Source: an uncultured Dyadobacter sp. (lineage in GTDB: Bacteria; Bacteroidota; Bacteroidia; Cytophagales; Spirosomataceae). From it: 64,000 nt of DNA. The DNA lies in NCBI RefSeq assembly GCF_946482605.1, contig NZ_CAMLSE010000007.1:248001-312000 (forward strand). The letters run 5' to 3'. This document shows, piece after piece, positions 8,352 to 17,969 of this stretch. The translations under genes were made by a program, and so were the position numbers. Each line of letters starts with the position of its first letter. The stretch's first letter is position 1. Below the pieces are notes generated by a model. The model was not told the origin of the DNA, did not search any database, and saw only the letters and a program-made list of their open reading frames with translations.

Positions 8352-10955
8352 ATGCCGACCAGCTTGACAAATGACTCATTCAGATGGTATTATGCGAGCA
8401 TTTACCTGGGTCTGGCGCTCATCTTCGGGTCGCAGTACTTTACCTACAAGAACGTCAGGGACCTTTCGCTGAACAACGAGCGTCTCAATGTTACGATTGG
8501 CGTCCTGAATCAGACCGCGAATTTCGCGCTGGTGACCAAAGACTTCCAGTCCAACATGCGTGGTTACCTCATCACGCGGGATAGCGATCTCCTGGCCGAC
8601 AACTACAACAAAAAGATCCAGCTGGTCGGGATTACAGACACCCTATTCAACCTCGTTAAAACGGACAGTGTTCAAACGCGCCGGGTGAAGGAATTGCTGG
8701 ACATATCCAGCCAGATCGTGGGCTACTCCCAGAACGTGATCAGCATTTACCGCATTCAGGGCTCCGAACAGGCATTCAGCAAGATACAGGAAGGAGAAGG
8801 CATCCGACTCAACAGCCTGCTGATTCGAAAGATCAACGAGATCGATGACCACGAAAACCACAATCTGGATCAGCGGCGTAAACTGGTGTCGGACACCCAG
8901 CAGAATTCCGTGCTTTTCATCTTTGTCACCGGAGCGGTCGGTTTTATCCTCACGATCCTTTCCATTGTTTTCCTTAATCTGGACAAGCGAAAGCAGCAGC
9001 TTCTACAAAATGAGCTCAACGAAAAAGAGCGGACTGTAAGCCAATATCTGGAAGCGATCCCGGATGGTGTGATGGTGATCAACAATGAGCGCAAGATCGA
9101 AGTGCTGAACGAATCGGGCCGTGAGATTCTCGGTGTGGCCGGTGAGCGTCCCGAATCCCTTGAAGAGCAGGTTCAGCGGATCAAATTGCTGGACCCTACC
9201 CGGTACCACGTCCGTTTTACAGCCGAAACCTTGCCGGTAGCGAGGGCATTACAAGGAGAAAAGCTGACCGGCAACAAAATAGACCTGGTCAAAAACGACA
9301 AAATCTACCATTTGGAGACGAATGTCCAGCCGGTAATCGGCCTCGATGGGCAGATCACGAGCGCCATCACGGTTTTCAGGGACATTACCGAACGTGCCAA
9401 TTATGAGGCTACCCTCGAAAAAGCGCGGATCCTGGCCGAAAAGTCCGTGCGAGTGAAGGACATTTTCCTCTCCAATGTGAGTCATGAAATCCGCACGCCC
9501 CTTAATGCGATCATCGGATTCACCAACCTGCTGCTGGGCGAAGTCACCGATCCCAAAAGTCAGGAATACGTGGGTTATATTCAGTACGCCGGCAAGAATC
9601 TGCTCGAACTGATCAACGATATCCTTGATTTTTCCAAGATCGAAGCCGGACAGGTACATCTTGAGAAAACGCCGGTGTCGATCCGGGAAGTGACGGACTC
9701 TATCTCGGCGATCATCAACCAACGGGCGGTTGAAAAAGGCATCAGCTATGAGGCGATCCTGGCACCCGGTCTGCCTGAATACATTGAGACGGACAAACTA
9801 AGGCTGACCCAGATACTGCTCAATGTATGTGGGAATGCGGTGAAGTTCACCGAGCACGGCAGTGTAACCCTGCTGGTAGAGCCGCTCGGCGAGCCGGTCA
9901 ACGATATGCAGAACCTGCGCTTCGAGGTGCGGGATACGGGAATCGGCATTGCGAAGGACAAGATCAAAGAGGTGTTCAACCGCTTTGTACAAGCTACCGA
10001 AAGCACAACCCGTGTATTCGGCGGCACTGGATTAGGGCTCAGCATTGTAAAATCACTTGTGCAGCTTTTCGACGGCACGCTCAACCTGGAAAGTGAACTG
10101 GGCAAAGGCAGCGTGTTCACCATGGACTTTCCTTTACGGGTGGTCAGGGAAGTAGATTTGCAGGAAGATCTCGAAAAGGCACTCGATTTCAACACTTCCA
10201 TTAAGTCGCTGCGGGTACTGGCTGCCGAGGACAATACACTCAATCAGAAACTTCTGAAAGCGATTTTTGAAAGACTTAACATTCCCCTAACCATTGTAAA
10301 TAACGGCCAGGAAGCAGTAGACCGGCTAAAAGACGAACCATTCGACGTAGTGCTGATGGACATTCAGATGCCGGTCATGGACGGTTACACGGCGATTAAG
10401 GAGATCAGGCAGCACATTTCGTCCACGATCCCGATCATCACCATGACGGCCCATGCGATGGTGGGTGAAAAAGAAGAATGCCTGAGTATCGGCGCTAACA
10501 GCTATATTTCGAAACCATTTAAAGAAAGTGAACTATTGTATACTATTGCGCATCTTGGAAACAAAGACAATTACGATCCACCCCAACCCAAAGAGCCTGC
10601 TCAACCCTCAAATAAAATGACCGACACAATCCTGAATCTTGATTACCTGGCAGAGATCACCGGTGGAGATAAAGAACTTCGCGATGAGCTGATTGCCCTT
10701 TTTGAAAAGGACAGCCAAAACCAGTTATCATATATAGCCGAAGCCTCCGCAGCCAACGACACAGAAAGACTCCGGCAGACCATCCACAAATTCCGATCAT
10801 CGCTATTTTCTGTGGGCATGCTCAACACCGCTAACCAGTACAAGGAACTGGAAGCAACATTGAAACAAGGCACCTGGACTGCGGATTTAAGCGAGAAGCT
10901 GGTTCAATTGAAAGCCGAATCGGAACTGGGATTGTCTCAGCTCAAAAAATTATAG
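8352..10955 (+). CDS. Hybrid sensor histidine kinase: CHASE3-PAS-HisKA-HATPase-REC-HPt
   Basis: 867 residues. Transmembrane helices at about 13-31 and 187-209 bracket a periplasmic CHASE3-like helical domain. A PAS domain follows (about 228-345, ending VFRDITERAN). HisKA carries H378 in NVSHEIRTPLNAIIGF; the ATPase has N box LNVCGNAVKFT, G1 DTGIGI and G2 GGTGLGLSI. A receiver (about 620-735) has phosphoacceptor D670 in VVLMDIQMP and K721 in ISKPF. A C-terminal HPt domain has H812 in IHKFRSS. This is a complete internal phosphorelay that could pass phosphate to a separate receiver; candidates within the locus are the receiver-phosphatase at 1014 and the single receiver at 19925. It is the only histidine kinase within the polysaccharide region. 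Confidence 0.95.
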   Translation: MPTSLTNDSFRWYYASIYLGLALIFGSQYFTYKNVRDLSLNNERLNVTIGVLNQTANFALVTKDFQSNMRGYLITRDSDLLADNYNKKIQLVGITDTLFNLVKTDSVQTRRVKELLDISSQIVGYSQNVISIYRIQGSEQAFSKIQEGEGIRLNSLLIRKINEIDDHENHNLDQRRKLVSDTQQNSVLFIFVTGAVGFILTILSIVFLNLDKRKQQLLQNELNEKERTVSQYLEAIPDGVMVINNERKIEVLNESGREILGVAGERPESLEEQVQRIKLLDPTRYHVRFTAETLPVARALQGEKLTGNKIDLVKNDKIYHLETNVQPVIGLDGQITSAITVFRDITERANYEATLEKARILAEKSVRVKDIFLSNVSHEIRTPLNAIIGFTNLLLGEVTDPKSQEYVGYIQYAGKNLLELINDILDFSKIEAGQVHLEKTPVSIREVTDSISAIINQRAVEKGISYEAILAPGLPEYIETDKLRLTQILLNVCGNAVKFTEHGSVTLLVEPLGEPVNDMQNLRFEVRDTGIGIAKDKIKEVFNRFVQATESTTRVFGGTGLGLSIVKSLVQLFDGTLNLESELGKGSVFTMDFPLRVVREVDLQEDLEKALDFNTSIKSLRVLAAEDNTLNQKLLKAIFERLNIPLTIVNNGQEAVDRLKDEPFDVVLMDIQMPVMDGYTAIKEIRQHISSTIPIITMTAHAMVGEKEECLSIGANSYISKPFKESELLYTIAHLGNKDNYDPPQPKEPAQPSNKMTDTILNLDYLAEITGGDKELRDELIALFEKDSQNQLSYIAEASAANDTERLRQTIHKFRSSLFSVGMLNTANQYKELEATLKQGTWTADLSEKLVQLKAESELGLSQLKKL

Positions 10956-10967
10956 GAATAAGAGCCA

Positions 10968-12152
10968 TCACAGGTCGGCTCCCGCCTTGCTGATGGCCTT
11001 ATAAATTTCCCCCACGCTGTTTTCCCACGTGTGCGAGCTGGCGAATACGCGACGGGCCGCAGTGCGGGCTTCCGAATTTTCTGCCAGTGCCTTTTCGATC
11101 AGCCGGACATAGTCTTCCTTGCTTTTGCCCAGGTAAACGTGTTCGGCGAAAACGCTCATCGCGTCGGTTGCCGTAGCGACAACCGGCTTGCCCACTGCCA
11201 GGTATTCATCAATTTTGCGGGGATAATTACCAATGGTCACCTCATTGAGCAGTTGCGGGTTCACACATACGTCGAATGCATTGATATAGGCTGGCAGGTC
11301 GCTGATGTTCCTCGACCCTGTGAAGGTCACGTTAGGCAGCTGATGAAGATTACTTTGTAAAAACTCGTTGTCTTCCGGCCCCACCAGCACGATGCGCCAT
11401 TCCGGTCGCTGAACGGCGATATAATGCAACAACTCCATGTCCAGCCTGATGCTCTGCAATGCGCCGACGTACCCGATCCGGGGACGGGCTATTGCGCCCA
11501 GGTCGGCAGGCTCGGCGGCATCCTTCCCCTCCATGAATATATCCAGGTCGCATCCCTGCCCCACGTAATGGGAATGCGCATTATACCGGGCGCAATAATT
11601 GGCCAGATAGGTCGAATTGGCAACGCATAAGTCACTTTTGGCAATCAGTTCCGGTTCCAGGCGTGCGCCGTGCTTTCGCCAGTAATCGACAGCGAGCATA
11701 TAATCCCGTGAATAGTAGACCGACAACCTAGGGTTGAGAAGATCTTTCAGGTAAAAGCTGCGGAACATGTCGTTGTCGTTGAAATGGATATAGTTTCCAA
11801 AATTCAGCCGCCTGGCAGCCTTTGCTATCGAAGCAGCAAACAACCTGTTATTCCGCTTATTAAGGACGTCGAACAAAAAGCCCGGCAGCCAGTTAATGGA
11901 TTCGATCAGCTGATCGGGATAAAGTACCCAAAGGTTTGGCAGGACTTCTTCCAGCCCGTCGGCCTTACCATCGACTACTTTTCTTCGCTTGGCTACCTTG
12001 GGGTCATCACTATTTTTTAGCAAACTAATGCGGTCCAACGGGGAATTAACATACAATACCCGGTGGTTCTTACTGAATTCCAGAGCGATGTTCTTGCAAT
12101 TACTCCCGATTTCTACGTCCCAGGCCTGCTGTCCGGTAATGACAATATCCAT
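10968..12152 (-). CDS. GT4-type glycosyltransferase (GT-B fold)
   Basis: 394 residues. The N-terminal half begins MDIVITGQQAWDVEIGSNCKN; the C-terminal half has the nucleotide-sugar region PRIGYVGAL, IVLVGPEDNEF, VTFTGSRN and NYPRKIDEYLAVGKPVVAT, the last being the usual donor-sugar loop of GT4 enzymes. No signal peptide or membrane segment is visible, so it acts in the cytoplasm or at the inner membrane face. It is the last gene of the minus-strand exopolysaccharide operon, 113 bases behind the polymerase gene, and ends 12 bases from the convergent hybrid kinase. Sugar specificity is unknown. Confidence 0.88.
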   Translation of the reverse strand: MDIVITGQQAWDVEIGSNCKNIALEFSKNHRVLYVNSPLDRISLLKNSDDPKVAKRRKVVDGKADGLEEVLPNLWVLYPDQLIESINWLPGFLFDVLNKRNNRLFAASIAKAARRLNFGNYIHFNDNDMFRSFYLKDLLNPRLSVYYSRDYMLAVDYWRKHGARLEPELIAKSDLCVANSTYLANYCARYNAHSHYVGQGCDLDIFMEGKDAAEPADLGAIARPRIGYVGALQSIRLDMELLHYIAVQRPEWRIVLVGPEDNEFLQSNLHQLPNVTFTGSRNISDLPAYINAFDVCVNPQLLNEVTIGNYPRKIDEYLAVGKPVVATATDAMSVFAEHVYLGKSKEDYVRLIEKALAENSEARTAARRVFASSHTWENSVGEIYKAISKAGADL

Positions 12153-12265
12153 ATTGAGTACTTTATGAGCGGGCTAAACCTGATCCGCCGGGTTTTATCG
12201 ATTTATTTTGAATGATAGTTGTGATCCCGCATTTTCCGGGTCGGGGCTATCGGGTACAAACAACT

Positions 12266-13753
12266 TTACAGAGGATGCCCCGCAATTTCGCGGTCGTCCA
12301 GTATCCTGGTAACATTAATGATCGCGGCCGCCAAATAGAAGTAGATATTGGAGGGAAATTGTACGATCGCTTCTTGCGGGTAGTTGCCGACATTATATGC
12401 AAATACAACCAGCAACATAGCCAGACAGTAGGTTTTAAGCTCGGCATTCCGGATCAGGTAATAGTTATTGATTCCCTCCCGCAAGATCAGGAACATCAGC
12501 AGGCAAAAAAGAAACAATCCGACCCAGCCCAGCTCTACGGCAATGCGGACATAGCCGCTATCGGGCGGAAAATTGGCCAGGTATGATTGCGGCGCGAAAC
12601 GCTGCCCCCACGCGCCGGTGGCACCAAGCCCTCCTCCGATCGGATGGGAGAGAATGTACGGCTGGATCCGTTTCTGGTTATTCTTTCGCGCCTGGAACGA
12701 TATATCCTCGTTTGGTTTGAATGCCGTCTGAAAACGGACGATGTTTTGATTATTCGTCGGGACAAAGATCAGGAACAGGATAAAAAGCCCCGCAATTCCG
12801 GAAAACATCAGCACCTGCCGGTTGAAGCGCATGACTACGAAAAGCGCCATAGCGGCAGGAACCAGCACATAAGCACCCCGTGTTCCGGAAAATAGCATGG
12901 CCGAAAAGAACAAGGCAACCAAAGCGATCAGGATCAGCTTTTGCCACACCTTACGCACATAGGTGAGCAATGCAATGGACAGGATACACGCTACCACCAT
13001 GTTGTAGGAGAACGCGACCGGATCGGAGAAAATCGAAAACTTGCGCCAGTGGCCTGCGATGAAAAGCAGGTCGTAAATGACAGGGTCCGAATGCAGCCAG
13101 GCCTCCTCCGCAGCCGAGAAACCGATGAACTCCTGTTTGAATGCGTACAGGGCCGCAAATACGGCCAGGGCCAGCCAGAGTTTGATCAGGAACCGCAGGA
13201 CCTTGATCGTGTTGATCTGGTACATAAACACAAAGTAGGTCAGCATCACGATTGCGACGGCGCGGATCGTGTACACCCACGCCAGGCGCGATTCCGCTGC
13301 CGGGTTAGCCACCTCGATGATGTTGTAGACGATCCAGATCAGGATCATCGTGCTGATGGGCCCTTTGAGAACCTTCCAGTTGGGGTTGTGTTTCTGGTGA
13401 ATGAAGAATCCAAGGATCAGCAGCCCCTGAATACCGTCCATTACCGTCCCAAGCGGGAAATCGATACCCAACCGACCAATGAAAAACAACAGATAAGCCA
13501 GCACCAGCAGCACGGTAACACCGAATGGAGGAAAGGCCACTATCGCATACAGCACCGGAGGACCGATCATCAATGCGATGATCCCTGCACCCGCAATGAT
13601 TCCCATGTAGGCGATCAATGCCCCGAAAACCAGGGAAATGACCAGCAGGATCGCCAACCCGGTCCATTTCCCATCGACGAGCGACCGTAGTCTCTCAATG
13701 CGGCTTTGGCCTGTCCGGTTCCTTCCAGGGATATGTATCTGAATATCTTTCAC
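12266..13753 (-). CDS. O-antigen ligase/polymerase-family membrane protein (Wzy-like)
   Basis: 495 residues with about 11-12 transmembrane helices and a large periplasmic loop (about 350-405) holding Arg/Lys residues and HPIGGGLGATGAWGQ; this loop is typical of the Wzy_C/O-antigen ligase family. With the flippase at 4292 and the Wzz-like protein at 15087, it completes a Wzx/Wzy-type polymerisation set. The start is GTG at 13753, whose G is also the last base of the upstream small ORF's TAG stop (TAGTG), so translation is probably coupled. The N-terminal 30 residues are cytoplasmic and basic. Confidence 0.88.
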   Translation of the reverse strand: MKDIQIHIPGRNRTGQSRIERLRSLVDGKWTGLAILLVISLVFGALIAYMGIIAGAGIIALMIGPPVLYAIVAFPPFGVTVLLVLAYLLFFIGRLGIDFPLGTVMDGIQGLLILGFFIHQKHNPNWKVLKGPISTMILIWIVYNIIEVANPAAESRLAWVYTIRAVAIVMLTYFVFMYQINTIKVLRFLIKLWLALAVFAALYAFKQEFIGFSAAEEAWLHSDPVIYDLLFIAGHWRKFSIFSDPVAFSYNMVVACILSIALLTYVRKVWQKLILIALVALFFSAMLFSGTRGAYVLVPAAMALFVVMRFNRQVLMFSGIAGLFILFLIFVPTNNQNIVRFQTAFKPNEDISFQARKNNQKRIQPYILSHPIGGGLGATGAWGQRFAPQSYLANFPPDSGYVRIAVELGWVGLFLFCLLMFLILREGINNYYLIRNAELKTYCLAMLLVVFAYNVGNYPQEAIVQFPSNIYFYLAAAIINVTRILDDREIAGHPL

Positions 13754-13899
13754 TAAAAGAAAAGGATTTTAAAAAACCAGATGAAGACACTTACCAGGGC
13801 CAGCAACAAAGCAGCCTGCCGCGTTTTTCGCTGCAAGGTGGTGAGCTCATCGAAGCCGCTCTTTTGCTTTTTGACTGTTTTTACCGGATAAATTTTCAT
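13753..13899 (-). CDS. 48-residue single-span membrane peptide in the polysaccharide operon
   Basis: The minus strand from the ATG at 13899 encodes MKIYPVKTVKKQKSG, then about 15 polar residues and a hydrophobic helix (AALLLALVSVFIWFFKILFF, residues 29-48) that ends the protein. It fits exactly between two genes: 12 bases behind the glycosyltransferase and overlapping the polymerase start by one base. A basic N-terminus and C-terminal anchor suggest a tail-anchored inner-membrane peptide. I do not know a family. Its exact fit and stop-start overlap are the reasons to call it a gene; a helper for the polymerase is only a guess. Confidence 0.6.
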   Translation of the reverse strand: MKIYPVKTVKKQKSGFDELTTLQRKTRQAALLLALVSVFIWFFKILFF

Positions 13900-13911
13900 G
13901 GTCCGTATGCA

Positions 13912-15090
13912 TTAAGGTTTGGGAGCCGTGTTTTCCTGACGGGTTGCTACCGATATCTTGTTCGCCTTTCGTGCATTCAGGAGCGCCATGACCTGGTAAA
14001 AAATAAACTTGGGAATGTTTACCAGCGACTGATAAATCCTGGGATCCGTATGAGATCGCCGCAGCGAAATGTAAAAACCGAGTACGAATACACCCAGGGC
14101 GACCAGCCAGGCCAATGCCACTACCGGCGCGAAAACCAGGTTGACCAGCATGAAAAACACCGAAAGCAGCAAAAAAATGAATAATGGCGGCCTGAGCAGT
14201 ACCAGCCCGAAGAGAGTCTGATTCAAATTAAAGCCAGCGACTCCCTTGAAAAGCAGGTTGAACCCATAGGCAAAATACTTGAACCATGTATTGATCCAGC
14301 GGGCGCGCTGCTTGACGAGCTGATCCGTGCCTGTGGTTTTTTCGTCATACACGACTGCCTTTTCCGCAAATGCAATGCGATACCTGCGGCCTACAATGCC
14401 CTTTTGCAAAACCTTGTCGAAGCCGGCACCTGTGACGTCCAGTTGCCCCAGGACGGTTTCATATAGCGCCGTGCTGAACGCCATTCCTGATCCTGCCAGC
14501 GTGGCCGAGGAGCCCGCTCCGAAGAGTACTTTCCCGTCGTAAAAGTGGTAGTAGATATCACGCGCTGCGTCAAGGCAAGCGTAGGTCGAGTCCAGATTTT
14601 TAGCCTCCCTCACTCCCTGGACCGCATGATACCCCTGTTTGAAGTAGACATTCAATTCATTCAGATACTGCGGGTCGGTGAGGTTATCGCTATCGATGAT
14701 CGTCAGGTGCGTGTGGGGCCGGATGAAGCGCCGGATCGCGTAGAAATGAGACCGGGTGTTACTACCCAACACCTGCTCGGGCCGCAGCAGACTGACCTTG
14801 TCCAGGGGGAAATGCAGGTTGCTGATATCGCATTTATCGGCCACTACATAAATATGGTAACGGTCATAGTTCAGTTCCAGTAACGAGCCCACTACGGCGG
14901 GCAGCTGCTGGGTGTATTCATAGGCCGTCACAATGATCCCGTAATCCGGGTCTGCCGCCGCCCCGACGTTCGCATCGGTGGCTCCGGCCGTACGACGGAT
15001 CGCATAAATCAGTAGCAGAAAGACCGGAAAAACCAGGTTATAGCCGATCAAAACCTGTATTGCCAACCATATCCATTCCAGAATTATCAT
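13912..15090 (-). CDS. Processive-type family 2 glycosyltransferase, membrane bound
   Basis: 392 residues. A first transmembrane helix (about 4-27) precedes the GT-A domain: YGIIVTAYEY, DSDNL as DxD (about residue 133), a TGAGFD segment and KQRARWINTW, the QxxRW motif typical of cellulose/hyaluronan-synthase-like enzymes. Two or more C-terminal helices follow (about 290-350). Such enzymes add sugars at the inner membrane, often processively. It overlaps the Wzz-like gene by four bases (15087-15090) and belongs to the same operon. It lacks the multi-helix channel of a full synthase, so a single-addition role is also possible. Confidence 0.85.
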   Translation of the reverse strand: MIILEWIWLAIQVLIGYNLVFPVFLLLIYAIRRTAGATDANVGAAADPDYGIIVTAYEYTQQLPAVVGSLLELNYDRYHIYVVADKCDISNLHFPLDKVSLLRPEQVLGSNTRSHFYAIRRFIRPHTHLTIIDSDNLTDPQYLNELNVYFKQGYHAVQGVREAKNLDSTYACLDAARDIYYHFYDGKVLFGAGSSATLAGSGMAFSTALYETVLGQLDVTGAGFDKVLQKGIVGRRYRIAFAEKAVVYDEKTTGTDQLVKQRARWINTWFKYFAYGFNLLFKGVAGFNLNQTLFGLVLLRPPLFIFLLLSVFFMLVNLVFAPVVALAWLVALGVFVLGFYISLRRSHTDPRIYQSLVNIPKFIFYQVMALLNARKANKISVATRQENTAPKP

Positions 15091-17267
15091 ACTTCGATCG
15101 GTTTATCCAGCTTTCCTGCCTGTTCCGGAATATCTTCTGTGTTAGTCAGTACCCATCCTGCAAACTTTCCATTCAGAGCATCCAGATATTGGATTTTCGA
15201 CTGGTCTTCGCCGGAAATCGATCGCCCCGCAGCAAAGACAGCCACCACCAGGTCCGAGAACGCAACCCATTCCTTGGCTTTATTCATCGCCCGAAGGGAA
15301 TCCGTCTCGATCAGAATCACATCGAACTGCAATTTCAGTGCCTGCAAACGTTGGCCGATCACTTTTTCGTCTGCCAGTTCGAGCAGGGAGGTATCGCCGC
15401 TTTTGGAGCCCAGAATGCTGATCTGGCCGGCCGCGGCCTCCGGCACATTGCCCGATTTGACGAAGCTCTCAAACAGGGTACTGTCCGGATTCAGCTTTGA
15501 AATGTCTGGCTGTCCGAAGTTGCCGTCGATGATCAGGACCGTCTTATTGATTTTGGAAAATGCCCAGGCCAATGAGATCACAAAGGGGGTTTTGCCAACG
15601 CTGTGCGACAGGCTGGTTACAGCGATTATTTTCGGATCGCTCATCTCACTGTCCAGTTCGTACCGGATCGATCGTACCAGGTTCTTGTACAACCTTATTG
15701 ACTTGTCGTCGGATGCATTCATCCCGGACAAACTCAGGCTGGAATCCTTATCGAGGGCATTCAGATAGCCCAGGACCGGCTTGTCGGTCGCATTGGCAAG
15801 CTGCAATGGATAGCGTATCGACTTATCCAGATAGTACAGGATAAAGAACACAAACACACAGAATGTAAAACTGATCACCCCTGAAAGAATCACCAGGACC
15901 ATCTTTTTCGATGCCTGCACCTCTCCCGGCATCGCGCGTTCGATCAGGCGCAGATATACGGGAAAACTGAATTCCAGACTTGCTTCATTGTAGCGCTGTA
16001 ACGCTTCGATGTATTCCTTACTGGCGATATCGATGGAGGTTTCATACTCCTGTATTTTGGCTTCATTAGGAACCAGCCCGTCGAATTTACGGTTCAGGCG
16101 ATCGAGCTCGCCCTGAATGGAATTTACGCTGTTCCGGGCCAGTTCAAGCGATATCTCCATGCTCAGTTTCTGCGACACCAGATCTTGCTTGATGACCATC
16201 GGGTTGTACGCATACTTATCAGTGGCTTCATTGATTTCCTCCGATAGCCGGCCGCGGAGCGAGTCGAGACTGAATTTGATCCGGTTGTCGAAATTGCTCA
16301 GAATGTAGCGCTCGTTGAGTGCTTTCAGGTTGGTTTTGGTTACAATGATCTTCTGGTTCAAGTCCGTCAACGCACTCTCAAAATACTTCCGTTCGGTGGG
16401 GTTGAAACGATTATCGATATTCCCGATTGCCGCGGTATATGCGATGATGTCCTTATTGGCTATCTGCCGGCGTGTTTCGAAATCGGCCATTTGCCCGTAA
16501 ATGCTCTTAGCCTGCTCGTTCAGGTTCAGGACGCGATTCTGAATTTTGAAGTTTTTCAGCGTGTTCATCCGCCCGTTCAGCGCGCCGAGCTTTTGTAACA
16601 TGAAACTTTCCAGGAACTCGATGGTCTTTTTGTTGTTACCCACCACCCGCAGGGAGTTGTCCGCGATAAATTCCTGGCAAAGCGTATTGATTACATAGGC
16701 CGCCAATTCCGCATTCTCGGCTTCAAACTCGATATCGATGTAGTCACCCATACCGGTGCGGTAAATGATCAGCTTTTCACGAAGCGTGCCGGCTCCGTAC
16801 CCCATGTCGTCGATGATCTTGTTCAGCTTTCTCTCCTCAGGTTTCCACAGCACCAGCTCTTCCCTCTTCTGGTACTTCTGGGTAATGAGCGCGATCGCCT
16901 TTGCCTTGTCGGCCTTGCTCATCTCTTCCAGCTCCCGCACCGGCTCACGCCAGGTCGAATCTTTCACCCCTTTCAGATCATTCAGGATCAGCCGGTAGGA
17001 TACCTGGTCCAATGTTCTTTTCAACCGCATGACCTGGATAAGACTTTCAAACTTGCGTGCGATCTGCTGGTCCTGCTCCTCTTTGGCTTTCGTTACCACC
17101 TGGTCGGTCTTATCCACCAATCCTGTGGCTATCCGTGCGTGCGACTCGTAGGTATCCGGCAATCGTCTGACCAGGAAGTAACTAACAATGACAGTGATCA
17201 GAGGTACCAGGATCAGGGTAATTTTATTCCTCTGCAACAATCTCAGAAACTGTACAACTTCGGTCAT
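15087..17267 (-). CDS. Wzz/BY-kinase-like polysaccharide co-polymerase with a degraded kinase domain
   Basis: 726 residues. Transmembrane helices at about 17-35 and 455-480 enclose a long periplasmic coiled-coil region (Wzz and GNVR-type). The cytoplasmic C-terminus resembles BY-kinases: SHSVGKT near residue 557 corresponds to Wzc-type Walker A, but the A' motif reads LIIDGNFGQPD (second Asp and the Arg replaced) and the Walker B position reads ILIETDS (Asp replaced by Glu, no Pro). No C-terminal tyrosine cluster is present. Wzc-like proteins set chain length and link polymerase to outer-membrane export. The changes suggest ATP binding without tyrosine kinase activity; this is inferred. It overlaps both neighbours by four bases. 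Confidence 0.88.
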   Translation of the reverse strand: MTEVVQFLRLLQRNKITLILVPLITVIVSYFLVRRLPDTYESHARIATGLVDKTDQVVTKAKEEQDQQIARKFESLIQVMRLKRTLDQVSYRLILNDLKGVKDSTWREPVRELEEMSKADKAKAIALITQKYQKREELVLWKPEERKLNKIIDDMGYGAGTLREKLIIYRTGMGDYIDIEFEAENAELAAYVINTLCQEFIADNSLRVVGNNKKTIEFLESFMLQKLGALNGRMNTLKNFKIQNRVLNLNEQAKSIYGQMADFETRRQIANKDIIAYTAAIGNIDNRFNPTERKYFESALTDLNQKIIVTKTNLKALNERYILSNFDNRIKFSLDSLRGRLSEEINEATDKYAYNPMVIKQDLVSQKLSMEISLELARNSVNSIQGELDRLNRKFDGLVPNEAKIQEYETSIDIASKEYIEALQRYNEASLEFSFPVYLRLIERAMPGEVQASKKMVLVILSGVISFTFCVFVFFILYYLDKSIRYPLQLANATDKPVLGYLNALDKDSSLSLSGMNASDDKSIRLYKNLVRSIRYELDSEMSDPKIIAVTSLSHSVGKTPFVISLAWAFSKINKTVLIIDGNFGQPDISKLNPDSTLFESFVKSGNVPEAAAGQISILGSKSGDTSLLELADEKVIGQRLQALKLQFDVILIETDSLRAMNKAKEWVAFSDLVVAVFAAGRSISGEDQSKIQYLDALNGKFAGWVLTNTEDIPEQAGKLDKPIEV

Positions 17268-17938
17268 TTGATATCTTCTAATTTTTGTCCCAACAATTCT
17301 TCCAGGCTGCTTTTTGCTACCAGCAACTCGCTTTCCGAGTTGAGCATATTCTGCGCGTGGTCTGTCTGCATGAGCAGCACCTGGTTATATTTTTCCAATG
17401 TTTCCTGACCCATCTCAAAACGGCGCTTGGTGTTGGAGAGCATACTCTCTACATCCAGCGAGGCATTCGAACGCAAGCGGTACACGGCCTTCTTCTGAAT
17501 GTAGGTAAAATACCTTTTTTTCACCTCGGCCACCATATTGAGATCATATGATTCCTTATCATACTGGGCCGAAGCCAGCTCGCTTTTGGCTTGCTTCACC
17601 AGCGAAGGCTTTTGCAGGATCGAACCGATATTGACGAAGAAACCAAATTGGTAGGTAAAGGGGAAAGATGGCGATATCGGACCTGCATTGCTTTTGGGGC
17701 TGTACAGGTATGAAAAGTTGAAAATGTCGAAATAGGACAACTTTGCTTTTCTCACCCCGGTTTCAGCCGCATCGACGTGCGCCTGGTACATTTTGATTTT
17801 GGGGTAGTTCGCTTTACAGACCGCGATCAGCTGGTCGAGATAGGCATAATCAACGTCTTTGCTCAAAGACTCCTGTGCACGGGCGCTGTATAGGGTGAAA
17901 AAAAACAGAAGCCAGAAAGCTGCGTACCTCATCGGCAT
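17264..17938 (-). CDS. Half-length TolC-like outer-membrane protein
   Basis: 224 residues with a signal peptide (cleavage probably after YSARAQ, residue 22). The helical pattern, the aromatic strand region around residues 65-110 and the late RRFEMGQETLEKYNQVLLM fit one repeat of an outer-membrane efflux protein. Usual TolC/OprM proteins have two such repeats and 420-490 residues; this has one. It opens the minus-strand exopolysaccharide operon and overlaps the Wzz-like gene by four bases, so it may be the outer-membrane part of the export path. No Wza-type OPX protein is seen in the window. Two ATG codons (17938 and 17932) are possible starts. Confidence 0.8.
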   Translation of the reverse strand: MPMRYAAFWLLFFFTLYSARAQESLSKDVDYAYLDQLIAVCKANYPKIKMYQAHVDAAETGVRKAKLSYFDIFNFSYLYSPKSNAGPISPSFPFTYQFGFFVNIGSILQKPSLVKQAKSELASAQYDKESYDLNMVAEVKKRYFTYIQKKAVYRLRSNASLDVESMLSNTKRRFEMGQETLEKYNQVLLMQTDHAQNMLNSESELLVAKSSLEELLGQKLEDIK

Positions 17939-17969
17939 TTTAGAAATTTTTATTTAAAAATCGTTTTCA

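Noticed and set aside
12941..13690. Plus-strand open frame of 249 codons
   Set aside because: It is antisense to the O-antigen polymerase gene and is rich in Gln, Asp, His and Arg, the typical mirror of a hydrophobic protein.
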